5,098 nt of DNA from Chloroflexota bacterium (GTDB lineage: Bacteria; Chloroflexota; Dehalococcoidia; DSTF01; RBG-16-68-14): the NCBI GenBank assembly GCA_022573935.1, contig JACZTE010000098.1:1-5098 (forward strand). The letters are read 5' to 3'. The notes beneath the pieces are model-generated. The model had not been told where the DNA came from. It saw nothing but the letters and a program-made list of their open reading frames with translations, and made no database searches. Positions 4,708 to 5,098 of this stretch are shown here, one piece after another. Position 1 is the first letter of the stretch; the number at the start of each line of letters is the position of its first letter. The translations under genes were made by a program, and so were the position numbers.

Positions 4708-5098
4708 TTAGTCGAAGGCCTCCGGGGGTGGGGGAATGTGTTGGCAGGTAATTTCTTCACTAGTGACAACGCATGGGTCGGTGCCCAGGACCGCGAGGTG
4801 ACGTGAATTGAAGAACAGATCGTCTTCCGCTACGCCGTTGTAATGGATCCCCTCCAACGCGGCGGAGATCGCCGTGGTGTCCTCCACCGTCTCCGCCTGT
4901 TGCATAGCTGCCACTAGCATGTACGTAAAGTCATAGGTCAAAAGCGAGACGAACGAGGCGAACGGCAGCGTCTTGCCATCCTCCTCCTTGAACGCTGTAT
5001 AGCGTTCGAAGTAAGCCTGCGCCTTCTCAGACGTGGGTTGCACGCTTTGTCTCGCTACGGCTCCTGCGATCACCGGCACGTCCAGGGGTACCTGTACC
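4708..5098 (-). CDS. ABC transporter substrate-binding protein (Liv family), C-terminal part
   Basis: The C-terminal 129 residues of a periplasmic or lipid-anchored binding protein; the gene runs past the right edge, so the signal peptide and most ligand-contacting residues are missing. The frame is open to the edge, so the GTG at 5079 is internal, not a start. Seen: AYFERYTAF, then LTYDFTYMLVAAMQQAETVEDTTAISAALEG in two stretches, the usual C-terminal helix pattern of the Peripla_BP_6 (Leu/Ile/Val-binding) family, where a bound Y-D-A-type helix precedes a paired 'add x x A I x x A L E' segment. It ends with GTDPC, a second cysteine ten residues later (ITC), and a proline-rich tail. Being first before livHMGF, it most likely feeds this importer. 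The ligand cannot be inferred from this fragment. TAA stop at 4710-4708. Confidence 0.85.
   Translation of the reverse strand, partial: VQVPLDVPVIAGAVARQSVQPTSEKAQAYFERYTAFKEEDGKTLPFASFVSLLTYDFTYMLVAAMQQAETVEDTTAISAALEGIHYNGVAEDDLFFNSRHLAVLGTDPCVVTSEEITCQHIPPPPEAFD

Noticed and set aside
4510..4806. Plus-strand open frame of 98 codons across the spacer before livH
   Set aside because: It starts at a TTG inside livH antisense, runs into the binding protein gene antisense, is Arg-rich and shows no domain. Only the spacer portion is free of other genes, and nothing there looks coding.
5079..5079. GTG at 5079 as the start of a short 123-residue gene
   Set aside because: The frame stays open to the window edge and the protein matches only the C-terminal part of a binding protein, so the GTG is an internal valine codon.
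9..5092. GGTACC at 9-14 and 5087-5092 near both window ends as possible direct repeats or insertion boundaries
   Set aside because: A six-base palindrome is expected by chance at this length, with no longer shared flank and no mobile element between; the genes form one normal cluster.

Overview
The window is one block of genes, all on the minus strand, from a GC-rich bacterium. Read in transcription order (high to low coordinates), it holds the 3' part of a periplasmic substrate-binding protein gene, then livH, livM, livG and livF of a branched-chain amino acid type (HAAT, Liv) ABC importer. A short-chain dehydrogenase/reductase (SDR) follows, and then the start codon and ribosome binding site of one more gene cut off by the left edge. 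No RNA genes, mobile elements, CRISPR arrays or attachment sites were seen.

Layout by region: 4708-5098, C-terminal 129 residues of the binding protein. 4519-4707, a 189-base spacer with two possible RNA hairpins. 3625-4518, livH permease. 2515-3603, livM permease. 1772-2512, livG ATPase. 1078-1794, livF ATPase, overlapping livG by 23 bases. 962-1077, a spacer with a good candidate promoter, a leader hairpin and an inverted repeat. 41-961, the SDR. 1-40, a spacer with a strong Shine-Dalgarno sequence and the next start codon.

The first five genes make a complete importer: the binding protein captures the ligand outside the membrane, LivH and LivM form the channel, and LivG and LivF hydrolyse ATP. 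The ligand cannot be read from sequence. Liv-type systems in soil and marine bacteria carry amino acids but also amides, urea, aromatic acids and other small carboxylates. The SDR resembles the (3R)-hydroxyacyl-CoA dehydrogenase-like branch. A catabolic link (import, then CoA-linked oxidation) is therefore plausible but inferred, especially as the SDR seems to have its own promoter.

Taxonomy: GC-rich coding sequence and frequent TTG/GTG starts fit several groups, for example Actinobacteria, Chloroflexi, Deltaproteobacteria-like lineages or Rokubacteria. The window alone does not decide between them. This is an ordinary metabolic region. I see no evidence of a new defence, mobile or regulatory system; the findings are modest details of expression and of the LivG signature motif.
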